64,000 bases of DNA from Bidens hawaiensis (GCA_021521415.1 JAIQDT010005463.1:160520-224519); one strand, 5' to 3'; shown: positions 35,287-46,609, counted from the stretch's first letter. Translations and numbers: made by a program. The notes: generated by a model not told the origin, from the sequence alone.

Positions 35287-37134
35287 TATTAATCCATTGG
35301 GTTATTGACTTTTGTTATGACTTCAATGTGTTGTTATAGCGAGCTTTAATTTGTCTAACCATTTTTGTCATTTCGGATACTTTTGGTGTGTTGTACGATC
35401 GCTTGATCCTTCCTTTAAAATAAACAGTTCCTAACATGTGATCAAAACTATAATGTTCGTTTGTCCACAGGATCCATGCGTCTTTACTAACAACAGTTCT
35501 TCGTGGCTCTATCTTCGTGGCCCTCTCCTAATTATTGTATATTGTCTTGGGATTTAGTTGCTCCATATAAAAAGTTGGTTTGGAGAGATTGATAAAATGG
35601 TTGTAGAATAATGTGTATAAAATTAGTGAAGAGTGTCATTTATAAGTGAAAAAATAAATAACGGTGAAAAAATTAGCTGGTAGGCACACAACCCAACACA
35701 TTCCTCTCTTCAACGGAGAATTCAACCTGTCAAAACTAAACTCTGACAAACTTGGAGGAGCAAGCGACAATGTTCATCGCAAACCCAGGTTACCCGTGGA
35801 GGGCACTTGAGCTCCATCCACACTACTCACAGTACCAAATTCACTAATCCCGTTGCTAGTTGGGTTCTTTTGTCTTATTAAAGGGAACGTGGTTTTATTG
35901 TAGCATATCCAGGGGAGGGATGCTAAGTACCGTTTGAAACTAATCCTTTTTATTTTGAACGGTTAACGAATTTTTTAAACGAGCTACTGGTTAGATTCAT
36001 CACATTGGGATACACTGGTCTTTAGATCCAGGGAAAACCCTCTCCTAAGGCTAATGCCCACGAACACTCCTGAAGGCACTACAGTGAAGTTTGATAAAAA
36101 CACGTTCAGTTCAAGGATCCAATTTGTTAATGCCACTTACTCACCTAGTCTCCCATCATTACCTTGTGTTGCTAAAACTAAATGATGAGGGTCAGAATCA
36201 AACTTGGTCACATAGAACACCAAGTTTCTCCTTTACCACTCTACCACCAGCTCATTGGCTCGTTTGACACCGATCTAAGTCGATTGATTTACTGTTTTGA
36301 AAAGGCGGGTGTAACCATTTTTTGTTTACAATTTGAAGTCAACCTGGGTAATTCGAATCAACCGAGATATTAATAAAATTAATATTATTTTTTATGCATA
36401 TTTAATAATAAAAAAAGAACTTTTTTCATATAAATAAACCTCAAACCAACCGAGATATTAATAAAAATAATATTAATTTTTATACAAATTTAGTTTTTTT
36501 TTAACTGCAAGAAATCTCACGTGTAAACCTACCTTTTCAGGGCTATGCCCAAGATTGACTCCTCGACTGTCCCCCCGTTGCGCATAAACAGGATGAAATC
36601 CATAAACCCTCTCATGGGATTAAAGCCCTGATTCACATATTCACCCAAATGTCCTTCGAATTGGCTCAAGTAGGAACGGGCATGCGCCTCTACATTGGGA
36701 GGGCATACATCATTTAATGAAAAAAAAAAACAACTTTTTTTATATAAATAAACCCAACAGTTATAATAGATTATACTAATTTAAAAGATTGTATGTTCTT
36801 AAGTTTTTTTCTTTATGTTTTGTAAATTTCTTAAATAACTAAAGGTTAAATGTCCGGTTGACCTAACCAATCCAACCTGTTTGTTTATCCAAAACCCATA
36901 TTTATTCACTCGGACTAGATTTCCCGTCAAAATTGTCGGAACTGTACTAGGAAGCAATGCGAACTCATGAAACGGTACATAAGTGCACAAATAGGAAGTT
37001 TCACCTCCAATTATCGACCTGATAAAAATGGTTATAGTCCTAAAGAAACAAATCTTTTAAATCCGGTAATGAGTTTATTACTATATATTAGAAAAAAAAA
37101 GTTATCGCTAGTGAGATGATCAAGCCTTTTAAGA
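35287..37134. other. repeat-like intergenic DNA without a recognised gene
   Basis: Patches such as 36030-36250 and 36530-36720 have a more even base composition and read like old transposon sequence, but no motif could be assigned. An identical phrase, CCGAGATATTAATAAAA, occurs at about 36361 and 36449. Confidence 0.45.
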
Positions 37135-37142
37135 ATGTCTAG

Positions 37143-38155
37143 TAGGGGTGGCAAATGCGTTGGGTTGGGTCGAAACGGGTCATGGGTCGGAACGGGCTAG
37201 GGTCGAAATGGATTAGGGGCGGAATGGGTCAACTAAAAAAAAGGGTTATTTTGGTTCGGATCGGAACGGGTTAGGGTCAAAAGGTTCGGGTCAGAACGGG
37301 TCCGGGTCGGAACAGGTCAAAACGGGTTTCGGATCGGGTTTTTTTTTTTTTTTTTTTTAAGAACGAGGGCAAAGGCGGAAACGTTCTGTTTTTTTTTTTT
37401 TACATTTTTCGTTTTTGATTTATATTTTGAGTTATATGATTTTTTTATTATTATTTTTTGAATTTTTTGAGGGGTTTTTATTGTAAATAAAAATCCCTCC
37501 AAAAAATATTTAAAAAAAATTAATAAAAAACCACAACTCAAAATAAAAATAAAAAATGAAAAATGTAAAAAAACTAAAACGTTTCCTTCATTGTCCTCGT
37601 TCTAAACCCCCCCCCCCCCCGGAGAAATGAACTAAAACCCAAAGTCGACGAAAACGAAATATAAACCAAAACTGAACCGAATTGATCGAAAACAAAAAAT
37701 CGATCAAAACGCCAAAACCGAACAGAATTGAAATGAAAAAACAGACCACAGTGAAACAAAAGGTCGAAAACGAATCCGAAACCGATCAAAAACAAACAAA
37801 AGAAATCGAAACCCAACCTGTGCTCTGAAACCGACCAAAAAGAAACAAAGGAAACCGAAACCCAACCCGTCTAGTGCGAAAAGTCGTGTCGGCTCGAAAC
37901 CTAAACCGAACTCGTTCCAATCCAAAACTCGTTTCAACCCGAGCTTGCCACTTTTCCTTAAGACATTAACCTACGTCAACCCATTTCTTTAAATTTGCTG
38001 ATCCATTTTGACCCGAAAATAAAAAGGTGGAATTTCAATTGACCTATTTTGACCCATCTTATTAAAAAATCTATGACCCAAACCAACCCATATGATTTTT
38101 AAAACAACCCAAATTGACCCGTTTAAAATGGTTTGGGTCAAGATTGCCACCCCTA
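37143..38155. mobile_element. hAT-type non-autonomous element, 1,013 bp, clean ends
   Basis: It has perfect 12-bp inverted termini, TAGGGGTGGCAA and TTGCCACCCCTA. A perfect 8-bp target duplication ATGTCTAG lies at 37135-37142 and 38156-38163. The interior near both ends consists of GGGTCGGAACGGG-type words and their complements (GACCCGTTT), with A/T-rich and C-run sequence in the middle. It has no coding capacity. Confidence 0.85.
37606..37620 (+). repeat. C15 homopolymer
   Basis: Fifteen consecutive C, in the middle of the 37143-38155 element. Length is prone to assembly error. Confidence 0.85.
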
Positions 38156-38186
38156 ATGTCTAGTACGTTCTCCATAGTCCACATTA

Positions 38187-38202
38187 GGGGGGGGGGGGGG
38201 GG
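38187..38202 (+). repeat. G16 homopolymer
   Basis: Sixteen consecutive G a short way outside the hAT-type element. Could form a quadruplex; length is uncertain. Confidence 0.85.
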
Positions 38203-38339
38203 AAGACTATATTTTTATATTTGAGCGAGCGTGTGCATTAAGTATTGACACCAATTGTACCTTTTAAATTCCAAGTTGTGTTATTCTACAAAAGCCAACA
38301 AAAATAAAAAAGTATGAGAAGTCATAATTAATTGATATG

Positions 38340-38620
38340 TGTCAAGTGGGAACCAAATGAAAACTTATATAAAAGTAATAGTACATATTTTTTCTCTCTA
38401 TATACAAGCCACATGTCAATTTCCCAATCATTTTAAAACGTCTATAACTTTTTCATATGATATTTAAAAAAAATCACCATAATAACAAGCGTTTTTTATC
38501 TTTAACATAAGTACGACTTTGTTATATAAAAATTAAAACAAAAATTACGTCATTTTGTATTTTTTTCGTCATTGTGTCTTTCTGCTTGTCATTGTGTTTT
38601 TTTTCGTCTTTGTAAATTAA
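38340..38620 (-). repeat. dispersed ACACAATG-type repeat, inverted copy
   Basis: Read on the minus strand it contains the module CGCTTGTTATTATGGTGA, the ATCATATGAAAAAG phrase and ACACAATGAC words, as in 7545-7870 and 39780-40420 but in the opposite direction. Confidence 0.6.
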
Positions 38621-38639
38621 CTTAGGCCGAGAGGATTCA

Positions 38640-38714
38640 GATTTGTACCTCTTTGAGGACATGGTTGAGATAGGATTTCTTGGAGACGTAGGATTAAGGC
38701 TAAGGAATTTTAGG
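38640..38714 (+). pseudogene. LINE 3' end fragment, interrupted by a short transposon
   Basis: GACGTAGGATTAAGG and preceding sequence match the tail of the LINE relic at 13660-14530 (GACACGTAGGATTAAGGTT near 14466). The fragment is cut at 38714 by the element at 38715-39181 and seems to resume after 39190. Confidence 0.45.
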
Positions 38715-39181
38715 CAGTGTTGTAAAAGTCGGATTCCAAGGCCGACTAGTCGGGCCTCGGACCCCTACCTTGGAGACTTTTTCCAAGTCGGCCTGGATTA
38801 GTCGGAGTCGGTCAAAATTCGGGTTAGTCGGGCTAGGCGGTCAACAGTCAGGCTAGTCGGGCTAGGCGGTCAACAGTCAGGCTAGTCGGGCTAGGAATTT
38901 CTAAAAGTCGGTAAAAATTCGAAAAAAAGTCGGACAAAAAGTCGGCGTAGGAGGTCAAAAGTCAGGCTAGATGGGCTAGAATTCTCTAAAATTCAGTTAA
39001 AAGTCATTCAAAAGTTGTTGGCTTAATTAGAGTACCCTTTTAACGTGAATTATGCTTATTTTGACAAATATATAATGCCCAAAAAATAATTTTCATTATA
39101 ATTACCATGTCCGAGTACTCCGACTATTCTCGACTCCTCAGTCGGCCGCCTAGGGTTCGCCTAGCGACTTTTGCAACATTT
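38715..39181. mobile_element. short hAT-type element with an internal minisatellite
   Basis: The left end CAGTGTTGTAAAAGTCG mirrors the right end CGACTTTTGCAACATTT. Flanks ATTTTAGG (38707-38714) and CTTTTAGG (39182-39189) agree at 7 of 8 bases. Inside, TCGGGCTAGGCGGTCAAC-type units of about 29 bp are tandemly repeated near 38828-38895. Confidence 0.6.
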
Positions 39182-39299
39182 CTTTTAGGACAAACGTAGA
39201 GTTTTGATTATAATTCTATCATAGAGGGCGTTTCTTTATCTTATTTCTAGTGAAAAATGATATATTACTATAATGCCCTATCATCAAATTAGTATTTAT

Positions 39300-39445
39300 A
39301 ACACATATTTAGTATTCATTACTAATATCACTATTATTACTATTCATTATAATATCACTATTATTGATCTATTCGTTACTAATATCACTAGTATTACTAT
39401 AACACATATTTAGTATTCATTACTGATATCACTATTATTATTGAT
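39300..39445 (+). repeat. degenerate tandem repeat ATCACTATTATT/ATTCATTACTAAT
   Basis: The phrases TAGTATTCATTACT and AATATCACTATTATTACT recur several times over 145 bp immediately before the SINE-like sequence. Confidence 0.7.
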
Positions 39446-39454
39446 CTCATGCAT

Positions 39455-39620
39455 ATGGTTTTTGAGCCGGGGGTCTCTTTGGAAGCAACCTCTCTATCCT
39501 TTGGGATTGAGGTACGATTTTCCTACATCCCACCCTCCCAAGACTCTGCTAACAGCTTTGCTGTTGGTAGGATTCATACTGGATATGGTTGCTGCTGCTG
39601 TTGTTGTCTTTCAAATCATC
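39455..39620 (+). mobile_element. SINE, Au-like 3' region
   Basis: Sequence in order: GAGCCGGGGGTCTCTTTGGA, AGCAACCTCTCTATCC, TACATCCCACCCTCCCAAGAC, GGATATGG, then a (TTG/CTG) tail near 39588-39608. This order matches the 3' half of the plant Au SINE family. Obvious RNA polymerase III boxes are not visible upstream, so the 5' part may be lost. Confidence 0.6.
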
Positions 39621-39740
39621 ATTGTGTTTATTTAAAATTATAATAATACCATTGGTATTATTATCAATTGTGTTTACATAATAATAACGTTTTAGGTCAT
39701 GTTGTTGTCTTTCAAATCATCATTGTGTTTATTTAAAATG
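39600..39740 (+). repeat. local duplication after the SINE
   Basis: TGTTGTTGTCTTTCAAATC, followed by ATCATTGTGTTTATTTAAAA, occurs at about 39600-39636 and again at about 39703-39739, each followed by an AATAATACCATT phrase. Confidence 0.8.
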
Positions 39741-39779
39741 TTAATAATACCATTGTGTAATAATAACACGTAAAAATAA

Positions 39780-40420
39780 TCATAAAATTACAACAAATTA
39801 TCTAATACATAAAACACAATGACCTGGAACGTAAAACACAATGGTGAATACATATAACACAATGACCTAAAACGTAAAACACAATGGTGAATACATATAA
39901 CACATGACCTAAAACGTTATATACAACGGAAACTACATATTACACAATTACATTAACATAATACTTTTTTTTTCTCAAATTAAGTGAATGCCACATGTTA
40001 ATCCTGAACAAAAGAAAATGAACGTATTACACAATGACTAAAATGCAATGATAAGTAGAAAGACAAATGATGAGCACAAAGACACAATGACAAACAAAAA
40101 AACACATGACAAAATCTTTGTTTTAATTTTAATCTTGAATACGAGTGCCAATTGATAAAACAATGACCAAAATTTATAACACAATGCATAGAAACACCCA
40201 ATTAAAAGCACAATAAACACCCAATAACACAATATAAAAAACCCACTAATTTTTTTATCTTTATATAACAATATGATACTCATATTAAAGATAAAAAAAC
40301 GCTTGTTATTATGGTGATTTTTTTAAAAGAATGTTGCATGAAAAGGTTTTAAACGTTTTAAAATGATGTGGGCTTGCACGTGGAAAGAGAAAGTCAACAA
40401 AAGTGAGTTATTACCTTTAT
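39780..40420 (+). repeat. dispersed ACACAATG-type repeat, long copy
   Basis: The words ACACAATG and AAAACACAATGG repeat irregularly from 39825 to 40230, then the conserved module (ACCCACTAATTTTTT, ATGATACTCATAT, TTGTTATTATGGTGA, GTTTTAAAATGATG) runs to about 40420. It matches 7545-7870 in order and orientation. Confidence 0.65.
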
Positions 40421-40646
40421 GCCTTTCCTATCAATTTTTTCTCTTAGACTACCCGTTGTGGTCAAGCGAGCAGCTCCTTCACCGGCCGCCACAAGCCACA
40501 TCACTCGTAAACACCGCAACGGCACGCCGCGAGTGGCGCCACAATCGAGCGATCTGCCGCGACTGTGATCGCTTGGGTTGAAGTTGAACATTGGGCATGG
40601 GGAGTTGTTTTGTGACCGTTGGGCATGGGTAAAACAAAAAAAAAAC

Positions 40647-40649
<3 letters not shown>

Positions 40650-40679
<30 letters not shown>
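40650..40679 (+). repeat. (TAT)10 microsatellite
   Basis: A trinucleotide run just upstream of the TATA box of the SANT-like gene head. Confidence 0.95.
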
Positions 40680-40680
<1 letters not shown>

Positions 40681-40681
<1 letters not shown>

Positions 40682-41066
40682 TATATAAACCCCACAAACC
40701 TTTAACAAATTAACAACACTCTCAACTTTCTCTACACTACTTAAAAAACAATATATTTCATATTCTCATCTATATTTTTTTTAAAAAAAAGTATGAATCC
40801 ATGGGGTGGTTGTTACCGACCGGAAATACCTTATGCCATCACCGTCTCGCAACTTTTTTGTTCAGGAGACATAAGGGGCTCGTAAAGAGGCCGCCAAGGA
40901 CAAACGAGCGCCCCTCCCCCCACAAAAAAGAACCAAGGAGGGGCGGGAGGCTCGAGTCAAGCAGCTGAGGAAGTCGTTCCAAAAAGAAAAACAACTCCTT
41001 GGACAAAAGAGGAGAAAAAGGCTTTGTGTCATGCATGGGTTGAAATATCCCAAGATCAAAAAGCCG
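40681..41066 (+). pseudogene. head of a decayed SANT/Myb-like gene, PIF/Harbinger ORF1-type or relative
   Basis: A TATA box (CTATATAAACC, 40681) is followed about 110 bp later by ATG (40793) reading MNPWGGCYRP. After frame changes and one TAA the sequence reads NFFVQET, then SSQAAEEVVPKRKTTPWTKE, then EKKALCHAWVEISQDQKA, ending at a GTATTT donor at 41067. The W-x(11)-W spacing around TPWTKEE...HAWVEIS is that of Myb/SANT-like DNA-binding domains found in the accessory protein of PIF/Harbinger transposons and in related plant proteins. No second exon was identified. Non-functional as written. Confidence 0.5.
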
Positions 41067-41882
41067 GTATTTATTATTATTTTTTTATTCATATAAAATT
41101 TTAAAAATATGTTTGTAACTTATCTTTATTTAATTGTAGCGGACTATCAAAAGCACCGTATAAAATTTTAAAAATATGTTTATATCACATGTTTACCAGC
41201 TAATTGTTAAACCAAGATAAGAGGAGTTTTAACCAAGATGATGTACTTTTATCCTTGATCACTTCTATAAAAATATAAAAAACCAAAAATATGCACTTTT
41301 ATTTATGTCTTTAAATTTCTTTTAAAATTTACTCATTAAACCAAAACTACTATGATGTTCCCTTTCGGTTAAATTAAATACAACGATTTAGTAGTAAAAA
41401 TCAAACAAGCGTGCCCATGGATCGATACTTGGTTCTTACCAATACTATATTACATATACGATAGGTACTCTTGCCTATTTATGTGTGGTATAGTAAGATA
41501 AAAATTATTTTATAAATTTAAAACTTGACTTAGTGTGAAGCAAAATCTTTTGAAAACCAACAACTTTTCATACCACCCCTACACCACATTGCCCGTGCTC
41601 ACCTAAGCTGAAAGTTATAGTCGATTTTGAATCTTATAGTTGGGAATAGAATCAGGGTAAATGGTTCTTTACTTGATGTGAACTTGCCAGAACAACCAGC
41701 CAGCCATCGCAAACCGTCGCCGCAAACCAGCACCCAGTAGGGGGATACTTGTATCATCTTTGCATATTTAAGATTGAAATTGGCTATAATGTCCAAAACT
41801 TAAATAATAAAATAGCAATTAGTTAGCTTCAAATAGACACTTAAAACATAATTATACTACTCGAGATGCTTTTGTTGTCTAC
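41067..41882. other. intergenic or intronic, no firm gene
   Basis: The phrase ATAAAATTTTAAAAATATG is duplicated at about 41091 and 41159. A minus-strand frame at 41599-41766 ends in a GTGAGC donor and could be a further exon of the host gene described at 41883 and 51406, but its acceptor is weak. Confidence 0.35.
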
Positions 41883-41974
41883 CTGTCTGTATACGGTGAT
41901 TGCTTCAATGGCATATGCTACATAAAGTTGAACGCTCAGGCCAATAATTATGATGACAATGTTACTCCAAATAT
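41883..41974 (-). pseudogene. 3' part of a host-gene exon split by the Copia insertion (with 51251-51297)
   Basis: Joining 51297-51256, the 5-bp target site and 41969-41883 gives a 134-nt exon with acceptor CTCTACAG and donor GTAGAC. In the phase set by the upstream exon (51406-51599) it reads ILSHIWSNIVIIII, GLSVQLYVAYA and IEAITVYRQ, a hydrophobic membrane-like segment. There is a single TAG earlier in the exon. The consistent phase across two exons argues for a real gene. The protein family was not recognised. Confidence 0.45.
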
Positions 41975-42679
41975 TGTTGGAATTATGCACCGGTTCGGGT
42001 AAGTTAATACGGCCAACCGGGTTATGATCAGTGAGAGTTACACCGTGAGGTAATGAACCATAAACCCGTTTAAGTTAGTTAACCAGGTTAGACACTTTAA
42101 CGAGATAAAATTACATGGAACGGGCTTTGGAGCAAGACATGGACTTGTTAGCCAATTAGGTTTATAACCAATTAGATTAGTTAAACCTAATTGAGGGGTT
42201 ATAAATATATGATATTTTATAACCTGAACCTAATCCTGACAAGTCCATCTCCTTCTTCCTCCACCCTAGTTGCCGTTGCTACCTGCCGCCGCTGACCAGT
42301 CACTGTCCGCCACCGCCGACCGCGCCTCCAGCCGCTGCCACACACCACCACTGCTGCCGGGTTGCTGTCTTGCACCGCCACCATTGGTCGTTGATCTCGT
42401 TGTGTCACCTAGCTCGGTTCGTTAGCCTTCGGTGTGTCAACCGGTTATTTATTAACCGAGGTAAACTTAAATATATCGTTAGTTTAATTATATATTTATT
42501 GTTTGACTCGTACTCGTATTGTCTATAAACGGATCCTATCGGGTTTAGTTTCGGTGCTGATTAATTATATCCATTCCGCTGCTTATAACTATAATTAATA
42601 AGATTAATTATTATTAACCACATTTATTAAACCGGTTTTAATAAACAAAATTTTAACTGATCACCACTGAAACCCAACA
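41975..42679 (+). repeat. 5' LTR of the Copia element
   Basis: It begins TGTTGGAATTATG and ends GAAACCCAACA. It contains a GCC/CCACC-rich patch (42240-42370) and an extra AT-rich stretch at about 42204-42222 not present in the 3' LTR. Confidence 0.93.
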
Positions 42680-42680
42680 G

Positions 42681-42693
42681 TGGTATCAGAGCC
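42681..42693 (+). promoter_or_regulatory. primer binding site, initiator tRNA-Met
   Basis: TGGTATCAGAGCC, one base after the 5' LTR, is the classic Copia primer site complementary to the 3' end of plant initiator tRNA-Met. Confidence 0.95.
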
Positions 42694-42699
42694 TTGGTT

Positions 42700-44022
42700 A
42701 CAATATACGAGTCGAATCCGGTATTTTCGCCGGTTCTACATCATAAACTTCAAGGTAGTTGACATTTTTGATCTAGATAAAATATTAGGGCAATTTTAGT
42801 TTGGTCAAAATTTTATTTATTTTATTTGACCAAAATATTGCCCGACTTATTTTTCGTTGAATATGTAAATATGGCCCAACCTTGTTTGTGTAGTTGAATG
42901 ATTTTTTTTATTTTGGCCATATGGATGGTTCAAAAGTTATATTTAGTTTTCGGTTTTATTTTATGGTTTTTTGGCCACCTTGATGGTTCAAAATTGTAAT
43001 AGGGAGGGTTTAGTTTTTCATTACTTGAATTAGTGTAATTTTGTAATGAAGAAGACCCGAAGGAAAACCGAAGACGAGCTCGTGGAGTTCTTGAAGTCAG
43101 TGGGAGTTACCAAAGATGACGGGATGCACCAAGAGTCCATCCTTGTGGTTGTTTTGAGTTGTGATCCCTTGACCCGATTGATCTTGCTAATAGGCTCTAG
43201 CAAGATCAATCACTAATCTTGGCCATTTAAGATTTACATATTCTGTTTGCTATTTTGGTTGCTTGCTTGATTATAATAGGTTATAATACCATCAACCTAA
43301 TACCAAACATATTAAAATAAATTAACCAATTAAGTTTTGCAAAATTAAACTAAATTTAATTTTCCATAACTAATAACTTAATAGGTAAAACTATTAACTT
43401 AAAATTGCTTGGTATTATCGCGAAAAACTTAGTTTTAATAGGTTATATAAAACTAAGTGTCCTGAGAGATGAAAGGGTTCATCAAGTTGTCTCGATCAAT
43501 AAAGTAAAACTGGGCTTTTACTCTATTCGGTAATATTTAAAATTAATCCCAATTTAAATCAATAGTCTATGCCATCCTACTATAAGTCACACTTGAGGCA
43601 TACTGCGAAACTTCAAGTGTTTGGAGCTACAGCACCGCACTTGATTTCTAGCCTATCCCTTCAAGGTGAAAGGGTTTCGTTGACACATCCAGCTCTTTCA
43701 CAAGTGACTGTACTACTATTACTTTGCTCTCTTGTTACGTGCTACAGCTGTCTGGAGACTAAGGTGGGCATAGATGAGGCTAAATGTATCTACTTAGGCA
43801 AATGTTGTCTTAATAGGCCTCATAAATGAGAGTTGTGCTCTATTCGCAATCGGCAATCGTTGCCTGTCTGCCTAATCACTTACTAATGTTGTGTGCTAGA
43901 GCTGCCATTAGTAACTGGAAGCCAGATTCCCAAGTTCCTATTTACTAATGTTATTGGGTCATTAATAATAGGATTAAAACATCAAAAATACTAATAAAAT
44001 TTACTTTTGCTTATTTAAACAG
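42700..44022 (+). other. untranslated leader of the Copia element
   Basis: AT-rich sequence between the primer site and gag; no supported reading frame. A short inverted repeat, GCTAATAGGCTCTAGC, lies at about 43187. Confidence 0.6.
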
Positions 44023-46609
44023 ATGCCTAATGATAATAACTCAAGGCTATCCTTGAGAAAGAAAAGTTGAATGGCACCAACTTTCTTGAATGGCACCGCA
44101 ACTTGGGACTTGTTCTCAGGATGGCAAAAAAGCACTATGTTCTCAATGGACCTGTTCCAACGGAGCCTGAAAACAATACTGCTGATGCCAAGAGGGTTCT
44201 TGACAAGCATATGGATGACTCGGCTGAAGTCGCCTGTATCATGCTAGCCACCATGTCTTACGAGCTTGCTAAAGGCTTGGAAGATTTTGGTGCCTATGAG
44301 ATGCTTGAGCAACTCAAGGGCATGTTCCAGAAACAAGCCCGTCAAGAAAGCTATGACACCATGAAGCAGCTTATCAGGTGCAGAATGGAACAGGGATCAC
44401 CTGTTAATGCGCATGTCGTCAAGATGAAAGGATACATCGAACAACTAAGGAAACTTGATTATCCCCTTTCAGATGAAATGGCAGCGGATTTCATCCTGAA
44501 CTCTCTTCCCGGCTCTTACGACCAGTTCGTAATGAATTTCAATATGAATGGCTGGGTGAAGACAGTGTCGGAGTTTCATGGAATTCTTAAGACGGCTGAG
44601 ATGAATATTCCTGCTAAAAACAATCAAGTTCTTATGGTTCGATCTGCTGGTGTCGTCAAGCCTAAACCCAAGAATCGGGGTCATAACGATAAAGGCAAGA
44701 AGAAGGTTACTGTTGCTGCCAGGTCTGCCACCAACACTAACAAAGGTGTTGCAAATGTATCACCGCCGCCTCCTAAGGAGCGCTAGTGCTACAAGTGCAA
44801 CAAAATGGGACACTGAAAACGTAACTGTCCTGACTACCTTGCTGAGCTGAAAAGGCAGAGGGCCAATGGTGAAAGCTCCTCTAAAGGTATTTCTATTTAC
44901 GTTATTGAACTTTTCACTGTCTCTAGCTACACATGGGTATTTGATACCGGATGTGGTTACCACATCGTTAATGTCTTGTAGGAGCCTGAAAACTGGAAGA
45001 AGCTGAAACAAGGCAGCATGGAACTCATCGTTGGTGATGGGAAGAGAGTCCCAGTTCTTGCAACTGGCACGCATCATTTTGCTTATCCGTCTGGCCTTGT
45101 AGTTACTTTGGATAACTGTTTGTTTGCACCTGGTTTGACCAGAAACATTATTTCAGTTTCTTTTACTATTTGAACAAGGATTTAAGTACGTTTTGAATAG
45201 TATTGCTATTTTTTCCTACTTGAATGATATCTTTTATTTTGAGGCTAAACCTCGAAATGGTATTTATGAGGTTGATGTTCAAATAAAAATTAATGTATAT
45301 AATCTTTCTAAACGTATCAGATCTGGCATCAATGGTACATTTCTATGGCATTGCCGACTTGGCCACATAAGCAATCCGAAGGGATTATTGAATCCACAGG
45401 ACCGGACTCTTTTGATGACTGCGAATCTTGTTTAGCTGGCAAACTCGCCAAAGGCTCCTTCACTCATAAGAATGAACGAGCAAAGGATCTGCTGGGAATC
45501 ATACATATTGATGTAAGCGGTCCTTTCAGAACCATGTCTAGGAATCATGAAAGATACTTCGTTTCTTTTATTGACGATTACAGTTGATATGCGTATGTGT
45601 ATCTTACGAAACACAAACATGAAACTTTTGAAAAGTTCAAAGAGTTTCAAAACGAAGTGGAAAACCAACTCAGGAAAACTATTAAAATGCTTTGATCAGA
45701 TCGAGGCGGAGAGTACCTCAGCTCAGAATTCATACATCATCTGAAAGAGGGTGGAATTGTTTCACAGCTCACTCCACCTGGCACACCCCAACACAATGGC
45801 GTGAGCGAGAGGAGAAATCGAACCTTGCTAAACATGGTCCGATCGATGATGTGTAGAACTAACTTGCCTCACTCCTTTTGGAGCTTTGCCTTTTTGACCG
45901 CCGCCCGCATTGTCAATCTGGCTCCAACTAAAAAGGTAAGCAAAACCCCATATGAGATTTGGCGTGGGCGAAAACCCAATTTGTCTTTCCTTAGAGTATG
46001 GGGATGTGATGCTTATGTCACTAGTGATTCTGACGATAAGCTCGATCCTCGCGGCGTAAAGGTTGTTTTCGTCGGATACTATAATCAAAACGGATATTAT
46101 TTCTTCCATCCTGATACAAATGTGATTTATATAAAAAGGAATGGCCACTTTCTCGAGAAGGAAATTCTCAATCAAGGAACTGGAGATAATATTGTCGATC
46201 TTGAAGAAATTCAAGAACTACAAACTACCGCTGAGGAAGTTGGAACGTCTGATCAACAAGTTGTTGTTGCTGATACATTGGACATGAACACGAGCGTTCG
46301 CAGAAGTAATAGGACTCGCGTACCAAACTCTAAATACCTATGGCATTTAGATGGTCCCGAGGTCCTCTTAGTAGCCGAGTCAAGCGACGAACCTACTAAT
46401 TACAAATCTGCTATCATAGATCCGGAATCTGAGAAATGGCAAGATGCCATGAACGCCGAGATGCAATCTATGCGTGACAATCAAGTCTGGAACTTGGTTG
46501 AGCTACCCCCGAGTGTCGGGCAGTAGGGAGAAAGTGGATTTTCAAGAAGAAAATCGGCATGCATGGAAATGTGCAGACTTATAAAGCAAGGCTAGTTGCG
46601 AAAGGTTTT
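44023..46609 (+). pseudogene. Copia gag-protease-integrase and start of RT, decayed
   Basis: Gag (44050-44786, open from about 44067) has KLNGTNFLEWHRNLGLVL, DFILNSLPGSYDQF and a CCHC knuckle spoiled by stops (CYKCNKMGH, then TGA). A TAG at 44784 ends gag. Protease shows WVFDTGCGYHI (about 44937). The GAG-pre-integrase motif LWHCRLGH (about 45346) changes frame into DSFDDCESCLAGK. The integrase core has IHIDVSGPF, FIDDYS followed by TGA, RGGEYLSSEF and TPPGTPQHNGVSERRNR, with the D-D-E residues recognisable. 45801-46526 is open and ends in the RT lead-in EKWQDAMNAEMQSM. A frame change after PPSVGQ then gives RKWIFKKKIG and YKARLVAKGF. Several stops and shifts make it non-functional. Confidence 0.9.

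Noticed and set aside
35700..36260. Possible coding exon in a patch of even base composition
   Set aside because: Stops in all frames within short distances and no recognisable motif; more likely old transposon sequence.
37317..37937. Several minus-strand frames with Lys-rich or Phe/Gly/Arg-rich products
   Set aside because: Entirely within a non-autonomous hAT-type element. The frames come from T-runs and GGGTCGG-type repeats.
42217..42408. 63-codon minus-strand frame, repeated at 50788-50979
   Set aside because: It is in both Copia LTRs on the antisense strand; conservation only reflects LTR identity, not a gene.
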